A stretch of DNA of 7,454 nucleotides from CAYRVF01 sp964427535 (GCA_964427535.1 CAYRVF010000182.1:1-7454); one strand, 5' to 3'. Positions 1 to 6,693 are shown, numbered from the stretch's first letter. Notes: a model not told the origin generated them from the letters alone. Made by a program: numbers and translations.

Positions 1-1
1 T

Positions 2-82
2 GAAGTAGTAGCGCCTGATGTAGGCAACATCAGCGACATGTGGAGGATCTCGTTGTGGACGCCCTTTCTCCCCCTCTCATGA
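2..82 (+). CDS. possible 3' end of an unknown upstream gene (partial)
   Basis: The second reading frame is open from the window edge to a TGA at 80-82 and would encode a 26-residue tail ending in WTPFLPLS. Two things suggest it could be real: most third positions are G or C, and its stop would overlap the internal ATG at 79 of the DUF4406 gene as ATGA, the usual arrangement of translationally coupled genes. Nothing in the tail is recognisable as a family, and 26 codons without a stop are easily open by chance in GC-rich DNA. If it is not real, these bases are simply the leader of the DUF4406 gene. Confidence 0.25.
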   Translation, partial: EVVAPDVGNISDMWRISLWTPFLPLS

Positions 83-438
83 TCCTTGTGGCCGGTCCCT
101 ATCGCTCTGGCACCAACGACGATCCCGCCTTGATTGAAGCCAATTTGGAGGCCATGTATGCCGCCGCACTGCAGGTGTGGCGGCGGGGGCATCTTCCCAT
201 CACGGGGGAAGCGCTGGCTTTACCGCTCGTGCGGCTCGCGGGTTCAACGAGCCTCGGCGATGACGCGTTTAACGCCGTCTTTCATCCCGTTGCGAGGCTC
301 CTCGCGCAACGCTGCGACGCGGTGTTACGCATCGGGGGTCCCTCTCAAGGGGCAGATGAGATGGTGGCTATCCTCCGGTCGTTGGGGCGCCCCGTGTATT
401 ACCGCATAGAAGACCTTCCACCGGCACACCGGGTTTAA
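55..438 (+). CDS. DUF4406 domain protein (nucleoside 2-deoxyribosyltransferase-like fold)
   Basis: A small soluble protein of about 127 residues. The core begins MILVAGPYRSGTNDDPALI, with the AGPY motif that opens DUF4406 and nucleoside 2-deoxyribosyltransferase-like domains. A GHLPITGEALALPL segment follows in the middle, and the end reads RIGGPSQGADEMVAILRSLGRPVYY, matching the family's GxSxGAdxmvxxAxxxGxPVy ending. Domain and length fit a single-domain DUF4406 protein. The biochemical role of this family is largely unassigned; nucleotide or nucleoside-derivative binding is inferred from the fold. The start is ambiguous. GTG at 55 has GGAGG at 42-46 with 8-base spacing and is chosen. ATG at 79 lies exactly where the conserved domain starts and overlaps a possible upstream stop. 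GTG at 40 has no SD site. No functional link to the sugar locus to the right is evident. Confidence 0.8.
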   Translation: MDALSPPLMILVAGPYRSGTNDDPALIEANLEAMYAAALQVWRRGHLPITGEALALPLVRLAGSTSLGDDAFNAVFHPVARLLAQRCDAVLRIGGPSQGADEMVAILRSLGRPVYYRIEDLPPAHRV

Positions 439-499
439 GCGTTGAGCAGCACACCAGTCGGGACTCCCTATCCGTGTCAAGACGCCACCGTCTACTGAA

Positions 500-645
500 C
501 GCGCAGCGGCCCTAGCCCATGAGTGGGGAGAGTCGAAGAGGATGACCTTATCAAGTCCGCAATGGAACTTGGAAGACGCAAACCCGTGAGACCTACGACT
601 TTTGAGGGAGAGGATGGCGGAGTCCTACACTTCCCCATCTCCCCC
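500..645 (+). ncRNA. candidate structured RNA or 3' UTR preceding a strong terminator
   Basis: No plausible protein is encoded here, yet the stretch between the DUF4406 stop and the terminator can fold. AAGTCC (553-558) pairs with GGAACTT (564-570) with one bulged A, and the stem can extend by two pairs. GGGGAGA (525-531) can pair with TCTCCCC (638-644), enclosing about 106 bases. GGGAG..ATGG (606-617) can alternatively pair with CCATCTCCC (635-643), a mutually exclusive fold. I do not recognise a riboswitch or housekeeping RNA, and no convincing promoter was found just upstream. It may be only the 3' UTR of the DUF4406 transcript. The exact 5' end is unknown. Confidence 0.2.
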
Positions 646-689
646 AAAACGCTCAAGCCTGAAATTCTCAGGCTTGAGCGTTTTTCTTT
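646..689 (+). terminator. strong Rho-independent terminator (17-bp perfect stem)
   Basis: Bases 646-662 (AAAACGCTCAAGCCTGA) are exactly complementary to 668-684, with a 5-base loop AATTC, giving a perfect 17-bp stem. A T-rich tract (TTTTTCTTT, 681-689) follows on the plus strand. On the minus strand the stem is followed by GGGGG, so the terminator is oriented for plus-strand transcription. It would end the DUF4406 transcript or a separate small RNA from the preceding 200 bases, and keeps that transcription from running into the convergent ABM gene. Confidence 0.85.
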
Positions 690-740
690 GAGCGCGTGAC
701 ACCACGGACGTGCCCTGCTCGTGCGTGCGGCTTTCATGGG

Positions 741-763
741 CAGAACGCGCCTGTTTGGCGCGC
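741..763 (-). terminator. possible weak terminator of the ABM monooxygenase gene
   Basis: On the minus strand, CGCGCC (762-757) and GGCGCG (751-746) form a 6-bp GC stem with loop AAACA, followed by TTCTG. It starts directly at the stop codon of the ABM gene. The stem is short and the U-tract poor, so it may be only a weak or chance hairpin. Confidence 0.3.
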
Positions 764-1068
764 TATGGGAACTTGGCGCGGATGATGTCTACTAGCTCGA
801 TCTGAGGCGGCTGCGAGAACATGTCGACGTTGTCTGCCAGCGCTTGGGCGACACGCCCCGAGAGGTGTGCCTGACGCCCCGACTCATCCGGGAAGACATC
901 AAAGATGCCGAAGGTCGAGGGGCCGAGACGAAACCCGAACCAGGCGGTTGTTGCGGGCTCCTGTTCGACGAGCGAGAGTGCCGCCTCGAGCATGTGCTGG
1001 ACGGCCGCCTCCCTCCCCGCTGCCGCCTCCAGTCGAACCAGGAGCCCGACGGTAACGTTCGTGGCCAT
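763..1068 (-). CDS. ABM-family (antibiotic biosynthesis monooxygenase-like) protein, putative quinol monooxygenase
   Basis: A 101-residue single-domain protein of the dimeric alpha/beta-barrel ABM superfamily. Visible features are an N-terminal strand (VTVGLLVRLEAAAGREAAV), a helix ending in LVEQEPATTAW, a central strand pair GFRLGPSTFGIFDVFPDE, the helix SGRQAHLSGRVAQALAD, and a final strand PPQIELVDIIRAKFP. The order and length match the small putative quinol monooxygenases. Members oxidise quinols or related aromatics without cofactor, or act as stress or heme-related proteins; substrate here is unknown. The start ATG at 1068 is supported by AAAGGA (complement of 1078-1083) 9 bases upstream. 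It is monocistronic on the minus strand, and the nearest upstream gene ends about 390 bases away, so co-transcription with the sugar locus is unlikely but not excluded because no clear terminator separates them. Confidence 0.85.
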   Translation of the reverse strand: MATNVTVGLLVRLEAAAGREAAVQHMLEAALSLVEQEPATTAWFGFRLGPSTFGIFDVFPDESGRQAHLSGRVAQALADNVDMFSQPPQIELVDIIRAKFP

Positions 1069-1457
1069 ATCCCAATTCCTTTCATCTCATCGTCGGAAGC
1101 CCACCCTGCTCGATCGCATAGGTGATAGTGCGCCAGATTGCGCGCGTGAGGGCGTGAGCGTTCAGCCAGGGATGTAGCCGGTGCCGCTATCCTTCGGTAC
1201 CGGTGGAGGGTGACGCGGCCGTCCACGGCGCCGCCTGGCGTCGAGTGAAGGTGTGGGCATGTGGAGCATCAGTGCCCTGAAATGTCCGGCCTTCCCGCTG
1301 GGGCCATCTGGCTCACAGTGTGGGGCCGCACGTTCTGTGCCATGTGTGTTTAGCCTTTGCGTGGCTTACCCTATCGAGACAGCACACGCGGCCGTCCAGC
1401 ACAACTCTCCGCATTCGGCAACGTCATGTGCCTGCCCACCGCGTCGGCATCTTCGTG
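1069..1457. other. gene-free intergenic stretch with one GC-rich hairpin
   Basis: No convincing coding sequence: the open frames here have no SD site, no recognisable domain and unlike codon use. One imperfect inverted repeat is visible, CCGGTGCCG (1178-1186) against CGGTACCGG (1195-1203), a 9-bp stem including one G-T pair with an 8-base loop. It has no T-tract on either side, so it is not a standard terminator. The ABM promoter must lie in this stretch, but no good -35/-10 pair stands out. No clear terminator for the oxidoreductase ending at 1458 was found. Confidence 0.4.
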
Positions 1458-2597
1458 TCACTCGGCGCCCGTAGCCCGCACGGCTCCAGGAATCGTGCGC
1501 TGGCCGGAACGCAGATCGGCCAGAACCTCGCGGTAGGCTCCGCGATCGAGCGGGAGCGATACGGACTGCCGCACACAGCTTGAGAGCACAATCGCGTTGG
1601 CGAGTTCTAGGGAGAGACGCCCAGATGCCCCGTCGCAGCGGGGCGCGCGACCAGTCGTGATGGCCTGTCGCAGATCGTTGTGAACTGCCAGATGGCCCTC
1701 AGCCGCCGCCAGCGGACCCGCGAGCGCGATTGCCTCTGAGGTGATCGCTGGGGTGCTCCACATCTCCGGACTCTCGCGCCGGTAGGTGCTCAGTGCGGGA
1801 GCGAATCGCGTGATGGTGAGCGTGTCGCCGACCAGCTCAAGGCTGGCCCGGTCGCCGACGATGTGTATCCGGCGCGGCGCCCCAGCTTCCACCGTGCTCA
1901 CCTGGAGCATGCCAGGCGCACCCTGTGCGTACTCGAACATCGCCTGGGCGGTGTCTTCACATTCGATGGTGTGGCCAAGCGTCCGCAACCATCCGACGAC
2001 CGATGACGGCAGGCCAACCAGGAAGCACAGCATATCGAGGGTGTGACTGGCCTGGTTGAGCAGCACTCCACCGCCCTCGCCTCGCCAGGTGCCGCGCCAG
2101 CCTGCCGTGCGGTAGTAGGCGTCCGTGCGAAACCAGTGTTCCTTACAGTCGACACGGACGAGCGTGCCAAGCTGACCGGTAGCGATGAAGTCCGACATGG
2201 CCTCGATCGCGGGATCGAAGCGATGCTGGAAATTCACCGCGAGCACACGATCGGCAGCCTCCGCCGCCGCGAGCATGGCATCGGCCTCGGCAACGTCGAC
2301 GGCCATGGGCTTCTCGACGAGCACATGCGCGCCCGCACGCAGGCAGTCGATGGCGAGGGCGGCGTGCGATGGATGTGGAGTGCAGATGACGACGACGTCC
2401 GGGCGCGTTGCTTCGAGCAGGGTCTGGTGGCGCTCGAAGAAGGGCACACTGACCTCCGCCGCACGCGCGGCACCCGGCTCTGCCACGACGTCCGCCATGC
2501 CGACGATCTCGGCGTCCGCGAGGTGCGAGAGGGCGGCGATATGCAGCGCGGCGATCTGCCCCGAAGCTCCGACGATCGCATAGCGCAGCGGCGTCAT
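1458..2597 (-). CDS. Gfo/Idh/MocA family NAD(P)-dependent oxidoreductase
   Basis: A 379-residue cytoplasmic sugar/polyol dehydrogenase, the usual length for the family. The N-terminal Rossmann domain has the dinucleotide loop GASGQIA (10-16). The TPHPSHAALAI segment and the hallmark EKP (95-97, lysine 96 catalytic) follow, then NFQHRFDPA (122-130). The C-terminal substrate domain contains WRGTWRGEGGGVLLNQASHTLD, whose GGG and His185/Asp188 correspond to the family's GGG-x-x-x-D-x-G-x-H-x-x-D region, with Asn181 in place of the first Asp. Members oxidise or reduce a sugar, inositol or keto-sugar hydroxyl; the exact substrate is not readable. The ATG at 2597 is chosen because it overlaps the TGA of the upstream isomerase as ATGA and the Rossmann motif starts immediately after. 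The frame stays open further upstream, but that extension lies inside the isomerase gene. Translation is probably coupled to the isomerase. Confidence 0.92.
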   Translation of the reverse strand: MTPLRYAIVGASGQIAALHIAALSHLADAEIVGMADVVAEPGAARAAEVSVPFFERHQTLLEATRPDVVVICTPHPSHAALAIDCLRAGAHVLVEKPMAVDVAEADAMLAAAEAADRVLAVNFQHRFDPAIEAMSDFIATGQLGTLVRVDCKEHWFRTDAYYRTAGWRGTWRGEGGGVLLNQASHTLDMLCFLVGLPSSVVGWLRTLGHTIECEDTAQAMFEYAQGAPGMLQVSTVEAGAPRRIHIVGDRASLELVGDTLTITRFAPALSTYRRESPEMWSTPAITSEAIALAGPLAAAEGHLAVHNDLRQAITTGRAPRCDGASGRLSLELANAIVLSSCVRQSVSLPLDRGAYREVLADLRSGQRTIPGAVRATGAE

Positions 2598-3427
2598 CGC
2601 GCGGTCTCCGCCTCGAAGCCCAGCGCACGAATCGCGGCGCGCCCGGCGGGCAAGGCGACCTCCGGCTCGGCCAGCTCGGCGTGCCAGCGCTTTTCCCACT
2701 CGAAGGTGAACCAGCCGTCGTAGTGCCGCGCGCGCAGGCCGTCCGCGATGGCCTTCAGCGGCACGTCGCCCTCGCCGATGCCACACAGCGGCCAGTCTTC
2801 CGACCCGTCCGGCGGACGCCGGCCATCTTTGATGTGGACGAGCCGGATGCGCGAATCGAGCGCGGCGAGCGTCTGTTCCGGCGCTTCGCCCATCCGGCAC
2901 GGATGCAGCACATCATAGAGGACCGCGACCGAGGGACTGACGATGGCATCTACCAGCGCCGCCGTTTTCGCGCTGCGTGACCACAACGGATCATGCGTCT
3001 CCACCAGCAGGACAACACCGCGCGCCGCCGCGTATGCCACGCACCGGCGCAGTGTCTCGACCGCGCTCGCGAACGCTTCGGATTCGGGCGCGCCGTCGGG
3101 GACCGGTCCGCCGAAGACGCGCACCGTCCGAGTCCCAAGCTCCAGCGCGAGGTCCACCATGAATTCGGCTTCGCGGACGTTTTCATCCTGCGCGTGCGCC
3201 TCTACCTGCGTAAGCTGGCACGAGGTATCGAGCGCGACCACCGAAAGCCCGCGCGAGCGCGTGGCCGCGATGACCCGCTGGACCACCGCGTCGGGCGTCG
3301 TACGCGAGATCGGCTCGCCGTCGGCCAGACGCCATTCGATGCCGTCGTAGTGGTAGCGGGCGACGGCGTCCGCGGCCTCTTCGACCGTCCAGCCGGGACA
3401 CGCGAGTGATGAATAGGCGAGCTTCAT
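2594..3427 (-). CDS. sugar phosphate isomerase/epimerase-type TIM-barrel protein (AP endonuclease 2 / xylose isomerase-like)
   Basis: A 277-residue TIM barrel of the family that includes sugar epimerases, inosose dehydratases/isomerases, and 3-keto-glycoside lyases. Metal-ligand motifs appear in the expected order: VETHD (Glu143), LYDVLHP (Asp172, His175), LVHIKDG (His198) and FTFEWEK (Glu243 or Glu245). The N-terminus MKLAYSSLACPGWTVEEAADAVARYHYDGIEWR is typical of the first barrel strand and helix. The start at 3427 is supported by AGGAGA (complement of 3433-3438) with 5-base spacing; the longer open frame would include promoter and operator sequence. It is the first gene of a two-gene operon with the overlapping Gfo/Idh/MocA oxidoreductase, driven by a promoter about 70 bases upstream that carries a LacI-type operator. 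A ketose epimerase or a lyase acting on the keto-sugar made by the neighbouring dehydrogenases is inferred. Confidence 0.9.
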   Translation of the reverse strand: MKLAYSSLACPGWTVEEAADAVARYHYDGIEWRLADGEPISRTTPDAVVQRVIAATRSRGLSVVALDTSCQLTQVEAHAQDENVREAEFMVDLALELGTRTVRVFGGPVPDGAPESEAFASAVETLRRCVAYAAARGVVLLVETHDPLWSRSAKTAALVDAIVSPSVAVLYDVLHPCRMGEAPEQTLAALDSRIRLVHIKDGRRPPDGSEDWPLCGIGEGDVPLKAIADGLRARHYDGWFTFEWEKRWHAELAEPEVALPAGRAAIRALGFEAETAR

Positions 3428-3500
3428 TGTGGTCTCCTGACGCTTCCGCACCACAGCGGATGTGCGAACGCGACGACGAAGCGCCGTCCCACGCACGACT

Positions 3501-3529
3501 ATGGTACGGTACGTCGCCGAGTTCTGCAA
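3501..3529 (-). promoter_or_regulatory. sigma70-like promoter of the isomerase/oxidoreductase operon
   Basis: On the minus strand a -35 TTGCAG (3529-3524), a 17-base spacer, and a -10 TACCAT (3506-3501) are seen. Transcription would start near 3494, giving a leader of about 67 bases before the ATG at 3427. The -35 lies inside the LacI-type operator. Neither hexamer is perfect, but the same geometry is repeated at 6684-6712, which raises confidence. Confidence 0.6.
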
Positions 3530-3538
3530 GCGCTTACA
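3525..3538. promoter_or_regulatory. LacI-family (cre-like) operator, copy 1
   Basis: On the minus strand TGTAAGCGCTTGCA, a near-palindrome around the CpG centre (AAGCGCTT fully symmetric, outer TG..CA symmetric). It has the form of classical LacI/CcpA-family sites. It is identical over 14 bases, and one flanking base, to the site at 6708-6721. It overlaps the -35 element of the promoter for the isomerase/oxidoreductase operon, a position suited to repression. The LacI gene ending 62 bases away is the natural candidate protein. Confidence 0.85.
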
Positions 3539-3599
3539 ATCCTCGCGAGAAGTCAGCATACCGCACGCGGCGGGAGGACGCGCGAAAGACCGGGTGTCA

Positions 3600-4724
3600 C
3601 TACCGGCCTGGCGCGGCGGTGGAGTCGCGCACGATCAGCTCGGGACGCAAACTCAGCAGCACGGGGTTCGCTTTGGTGCCGCTGTGGAGCTGCGCGACCA
3701 GCATGTTGACGGCGCGAGCGCCAAGTTCCTGTGTCGGCTGGCGCACACTCGTCAACGTAGGCGTCAGCAGGGCCGCCATCGGAATGTCGTCGTGACCGAT
3801 CACCGAGAGGTCTCGCGGCACGACAAGTCCGCAGGAACGCGCCGCGACGAGGGCGCCCGCGGCCATCAGGTCGTTGTACATGATGACGGCGGTGGGGCGC
3901 GTGCCGGGGGCAGCGTCGCTCAGCAGCGCCCTCGTGCCGGCTTCGCCACCGGCAACGGTCGGCACCGGAGTGACCTCGGTGTGACTCAGGCGGAACTCGT
4001 CGCAATACTGGCGGAAAGCCGCCAGCCGCCGCTGTTGCACCTGCGAGGCGGGCGGACCGCCGAGGTAGGCGATGTGCGTGTGTCCGAGGCGGCTGAGGTG
4101 TTCCACTGCCATGCGCATGCCGTACTCGTGATCCGTCTCGACCGTGCCGACGGTGTCGGGGGCGTACGTGCTGTTGATGAATATGATGGGGATCTTCTTG
4201 CCATGCGCGATCTGCGCCAAGCGAGCTTTGCCCAGTCGTGAGGAGCAGACCACCAGACCGTCGACTTGCCGCTCGCCTAGCAACTGCAGCGCTTGCGCCT
4301 CGCGTTGCTTGTCGTCGGCCGTGTCGTAGAGCAGCACGCTGAACCCGAGCGCGAGCGCGGCCGCTTCGACCCCGCGTACGATGGCGGGATAGAACGGATT
4401 GGTGATGTCGGTGATGATGAGGCCGAGCGTCTTCGTGCGTCGCGTGACGAGGCTGCGACCGGCAAAGTTCGGCGTGTAGTGGAGCTGCGCGACGGCATCC
4501 AGCACGCGTTGTCGCGTACCGGGCGCCACCGTCGGGAGGTTATTGATGACGCGCGAGACTGTGGCCGTCGAGACCCCGGCCACGCGCGCGACATTCTCCA
4601 GCGTCGCCGATGCGTCCGCGAGCAACTGGTCGTGCTCGTCGCCCCGCGTGCGTAGTTGCGATGTGACATGCTCGTACATTCGCTCATTCAACCTTCGAGA
4701 CTCCGCTTCCCTTCGGTCATCCAC
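3600..4724 (-). CDS. LacI-family transcriptional regulator
   Basis: A DNA-binding, sugar-responsive repressor of up to 374 residues. The helix-turn-helix reads TLENVARVAGVSTATVSRVIN (41-61 from the GTG start), followed by the hinge region YTPNFAGRSLVTRRT and a periplasmic-binding-protein-like effector domain beginning TLGLIITDITNPFYPAIVRGVE. It includes AVEHLSRLGHTHIAYLGG and ends with the DIPMAALLTPTLTSVRQP and LIVRDST segments typical of the family. The recognition helix STATVSRVIN resembles that of regulators that bind TGNAAGCGCTTNCA sites, consistent with the two operators in the window. The start is uncertain. GTG 4724 follows the upstream stop by 21 bases but gives about 38 residues ahead of the HTH, where 1-6 is usual. 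ATG 4679 (residue 16) is an alternative. Neither has a strong SD site. It is probably co-transcribed with the PGI-like gene and so autoregulated. No terminator is visible after it, so read-through into the next operon is possible. Confidence 0.92.
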   Translation of the reverse strand: MDDRREAESRRLNERMYEHVTSQLRTRGDEHDQLLADASATLENVARVAGVSTATVSRVINNLPTVAPGTRQRVLDAVAQLHYTPNFAGRSLVTRRTKTLGLIITDITNPFYPAIVRGVEAAALALGFSVLLYDTADDKQREAQALQLLGERQVDGLVVCSSRLGKARLAQIAHGKKIPIIFINSTYAPDTVGTVETDHEYGMRMAVEHLSRLGHTHIAYLGGPPASQVQQRRLAAFRQYCDEFRLSHTEVTPVPTVAGGEAGTRALLSDAAPGTRPTAVIMYNDLMAAGALVAARSCGLVVPRDLSVIGHDDIPMAALLTPTLTSVRQPTQELGARAVNMLVAQLHSGTKANPVLLSLRPELIVRDSTAAPGR

Positions 4725-4745
4725 TACACTGATACCCTGTGTGGG

Positions 4746-6575
4746 TCAAGTTGTGACTACCTGCGCAAGCGCGTCGAGGAGCCTATAGAGCGCGGGCCCA
4801 AGTGCATCGTCGGCCGCATCATACACTAGCAAGTAACAGGCGCGCCCTTGCCCGTTCATCGCCATCCACGTGCCGACGGCCTGCGCTTGCAAGAACGTGT
4901 CATCGTATTCACCGAGCAGGCAGGGGGGGTGATGTTCAGCCAGCACACGCAGACTGACCACGCCGTCGGGTCCATCCATCTCGCTCTGCTCGGTGGAGTG
5001 ATACGAGGCGGGCGCGCGCCGCAGCTTGACCGGCACGCCCAGACATACATTGCCGAGGTACCGCAGATGGCGCTCGACCTCATCCCACGAGTGCTCGGGC
5101 ATCTCGCCGTTGATCGTGAGATCGAGGTAACGGAGCGAGGGCGACAGGCTTGCCGCGATTCTCCGCTCCGCCGATGCGGCCGCCTGGCGAGAGCCGTGCT
5201 CACGCGAGGGAGCCTCGGGCGGTGGCAGCAGGGTCAGCGCGCCCTCGGTGATCCAGGCGCAGGCCTCCTTGCCAGCTTGGAGAGGATTCCCCGCCTCGCG
5301 CAGCTCTCGCGTCCGGCGTTTGTAGTCCTCGACCGCTGGCTGACCGGCGAAGTGAATCTCATGCAGGTAGCCGTAGAGGACCATGCTGAGCTGCAGACCG
5401 AGGAAGACGGTCGCGAGTCCCGCGAGACGTTGCTCCAGGGAGGGCGCGCCGAGCAGTGGCTCGGAAAGCAGGAAGGCGCCGTCTGGTGGTGCGCTGGATG
5501 CGTCCTCCGGCTGTGCGCTCACCTGTAGCCGCACCGCACCAGCAGGGTTCGAGCTTGATGGAGGCGCCGCAGACACTGACTGATCGGCGAAAACGACGAT
5601 GCCTTTGCCGCCCTTGCCCAGGCTTTCTTCCATGAGCTGTTCCATCCACCACCGCAGCGATTCCAGTGGTGCGGGCAAGTCCACGTACAGGGCACAGACC
5701 CCATCGACGGCGGCGTCCGCGAGCGTGGCGGCGAGCCGCACGTAGCGATGCCGCGCGGGAGCGGCCGCCGCACCGTCAAGGTCATAGGCGGCCCAGGCGT
5801 GGCGCAGAATGGTGCGTAACGTGCCGGGCGCCGCGCCGCGCGCCGCCAGATCGAGCGCGACGGGCAACAGGAAGACACGTGTCGCGGGCGCGCTCATGCG
5901 GCCCGGCGTGCCCGCGCCGCCGTCGAGCTGGAGCGGAAGGCTCGGCACACGATGGCTAGACGCGTAGTGCTCCAGATACGACCCCGGAATGGACATCACC
6001 AGCAGGTGGTCGCTGAGGGCCAGCCCGCCCTGCTCCAGCAGCCCGGCGAACCACTCCAGATGCGAGATAGGTTCCTCAGATGTCATCCCCATCGCGACGC
6101 CCACCATCGCGACATCCGCGAACAGGCGGTGGCAGAGAGCGGGGTCGCTCGCATCCACTGGTGCTTCCGCCGCGGAGCTGGACCACTCTGGCAGCGACAT
6201 GCCATGCGCCCGCGCCAGCTCGTCGAGGAGCGCGTTGAGCGCGGCGGGATCGGTGCTATCCAGGGGATGGATGGTGACTGAGCCGCCACAAAACCCGAGC
6301 GCGCGAAGCACCCGCACGGTCAGAACTGAGCCTCCCATGCCCGCCCAGACGAGATGGTGGATCCCCTGAGCAAGCAGGTTGCGCGCCTCCGCCTCGACGC
6401 GTTCCAGGTGGTCGCCATCGGCGAGCGCGCGCGGTACGGCCTCCACCCAGTCGAGCATTGGCCTGTCGCGCTCGCTGCCCAACGCCGCCATCAGACCAGT
6501 GTGCTGCCGCAACTGGCCGATCGGATCTTCGCGAGTAATACGGACAAGCGCAGGTTCCGACGCCGTGACTGTCAT
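4746..6575 (-). CDS. diverged phosphoglucose isomerase-like (SIS-fold) sugar isomerase
   Basis: A 609-residue protein resembling the isomerase half of transaldolase/glucose-6-phosphate-isomerase fusions, without the transaldolase half. Recognisable PGI landmarks are GMGGS (79-83), LDSTDP (105-110), GRMSAP..VFLLPVALDLAARG (225-247), EESLGKGGKGI (316-326, candidate catalytic Glu317), FAGQPAVEDYKRRTREL (409-425, candidate Lys419, compare the usual NPFDQPxVExxK), YHSTEQ..DGPDGVVSL (525-542, compare HSTGQLHKGGP) and a final QAQAVGTW. The phosphate-binding SKSGTT loop expected near residue 165 reads GMTSEEP, so the substrate may differ from glucose/fructose 6-phosphate. Aldose-ketose isomerisation in the cytoplasm is inferred. 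ATG 6575 is chosen: GAAGAGAG sits 5 bases upstream, the PGI domain follows, and the longer open frame begins inside the promoter. First gene of an operon with the LacI gene. A run of seven G (4923-4929, C on the coding strand) lies near the 3' end. Confidence 0.8.
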   Translation of the reverse strand: MTVTASEPALVRITREDPIGQLRQHTGLMAALGSERDRPMLDWVEAVPRALADGDHLERVEAEARNLLAQGIHHLVWAGMGGSVLTVRVLRALGFCGGSVTIHPLDSTDPAALNALLDELARAHGMSLPEWSSSAAEAPVDASDPALCHRLFADVAMVGVAMGMTSEEPISHLEWFAGLLEQGGLALSDHLLVMSIPGSYLEHYASSHRVPSLPLQLDGGAGTPGRMSAPATRVFLLPVALDLAARGAAPGTLRTILRHAWAAYDLDGAAAAPARHRYVRLAATLADAAVDGVCALYVDLPAPLESLRWWMEQLMEESLGKGGKGIVVFADQSVSAAPPSSSNPAGAVRLQVSAQPEDASSAPPDGAFLLSEPLLGAPSLEQRLAGLATVFLGLQLSMVLYGYLHEIHFAGQPAVEDYKRRTRELREAGNPLQAGKEACAWITEGALTLLPPPEAPSREHGSRQAAASAERRIAASLSPSLRYLDLTINGEMPEHSWDEVERHLRYLGNVCLGVPVKLRRAPASYHSTEQSEMDGPDGVVSLRVLAEHHPPCLLGEYDDTFLQAQAVGTWMAMNGQGRACYLLVYDAADDALGPALYRLLDALAQVVTT

Positions 6576-6663
6576 CCGCGCGCTCTCTTCCCCCGGAATC
6601 GCTCCCAGAATGCTCGTGCCGCTGCCGTACTGTCTCTGACAGCATGCCACGGCCAGGAGGCCA

Positions 6664-6693
6664 TTGACAGCGTTTTGCTGGCTATGATATGCT
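6664..6693 (+). promoter_or_regulatory. sigma70-like promoter for the divergent oxidoreductase
   Basis: On the plus strand a perfect -35 TTGACA (6664-6669), an 18-base spacer and a -10 TATGCT (6688-6693) are seen. Predicted start is near 6700. Its -10 overlaps that of the minus-strand promoter, so the two promoters are divergent and share the same DNA. The LacI-type operator lies just after the predicted start, a classical repressor position. The leader to the ATG at 6940 would be about 240 bases. Confidence 0.55.

Noticed and set aside
15..33. Perfect 7-bp hairpin CTGATGT/ACATCAG near the window start
   Set aside because: No T-tract follows and it may be within a coding frame; no basis for a regulatory claim.
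555..600. GACGCAAACC motif resembling part of a cyclic-di-GMP-I riboswitch
   Set aside because: The string GACGCAAA occurs in that riboswitch class, but the paired upstream GGCAAACC/GAAA segment and the downstream closing helix with its GGUAGC-like element are not found.
492..737. 81-residue open frame on the minus strand
   Set aside because: It spans the strong terminator hairpin, has no SD site or recognisable domain, and looks like a chance frame.
1253..1583. Open frames on the plus strand downstream of the oxidoreductase
   Set aside because: No SD site, no domain, composition unlike the real genes; they partly overlap the minus-strand oxidoreductase.
2683..2696. Weak operator-like match (TGCCAGCGCTTTTC) inside the isomerase gene
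   Set aside because: Only about 10 of 14 positions agree, it is not symmetric in its outer part and lies within coding sequence.
2598..2900. Upstream extension of the minus-strand oxidoreductase frame
   Set aside because: It lies wholly inside the isomerase gene in another frame; the ATGA overlap and the Rossmann motif fix the start at 2597.
4881..4892. Half-site (TTGCAAGCGC on the minus strand) of the operator inside the PGI-like gene
   Set aside because: Only one half matches and no promoter is nearby; likely chance.
4923..4929. Run of seven G in the PGI-like gene as a possible phase-variable tract
   Set aside because: Short for slipped-strand variation and the frame reads on through conserved-looking C-terminal sequence.
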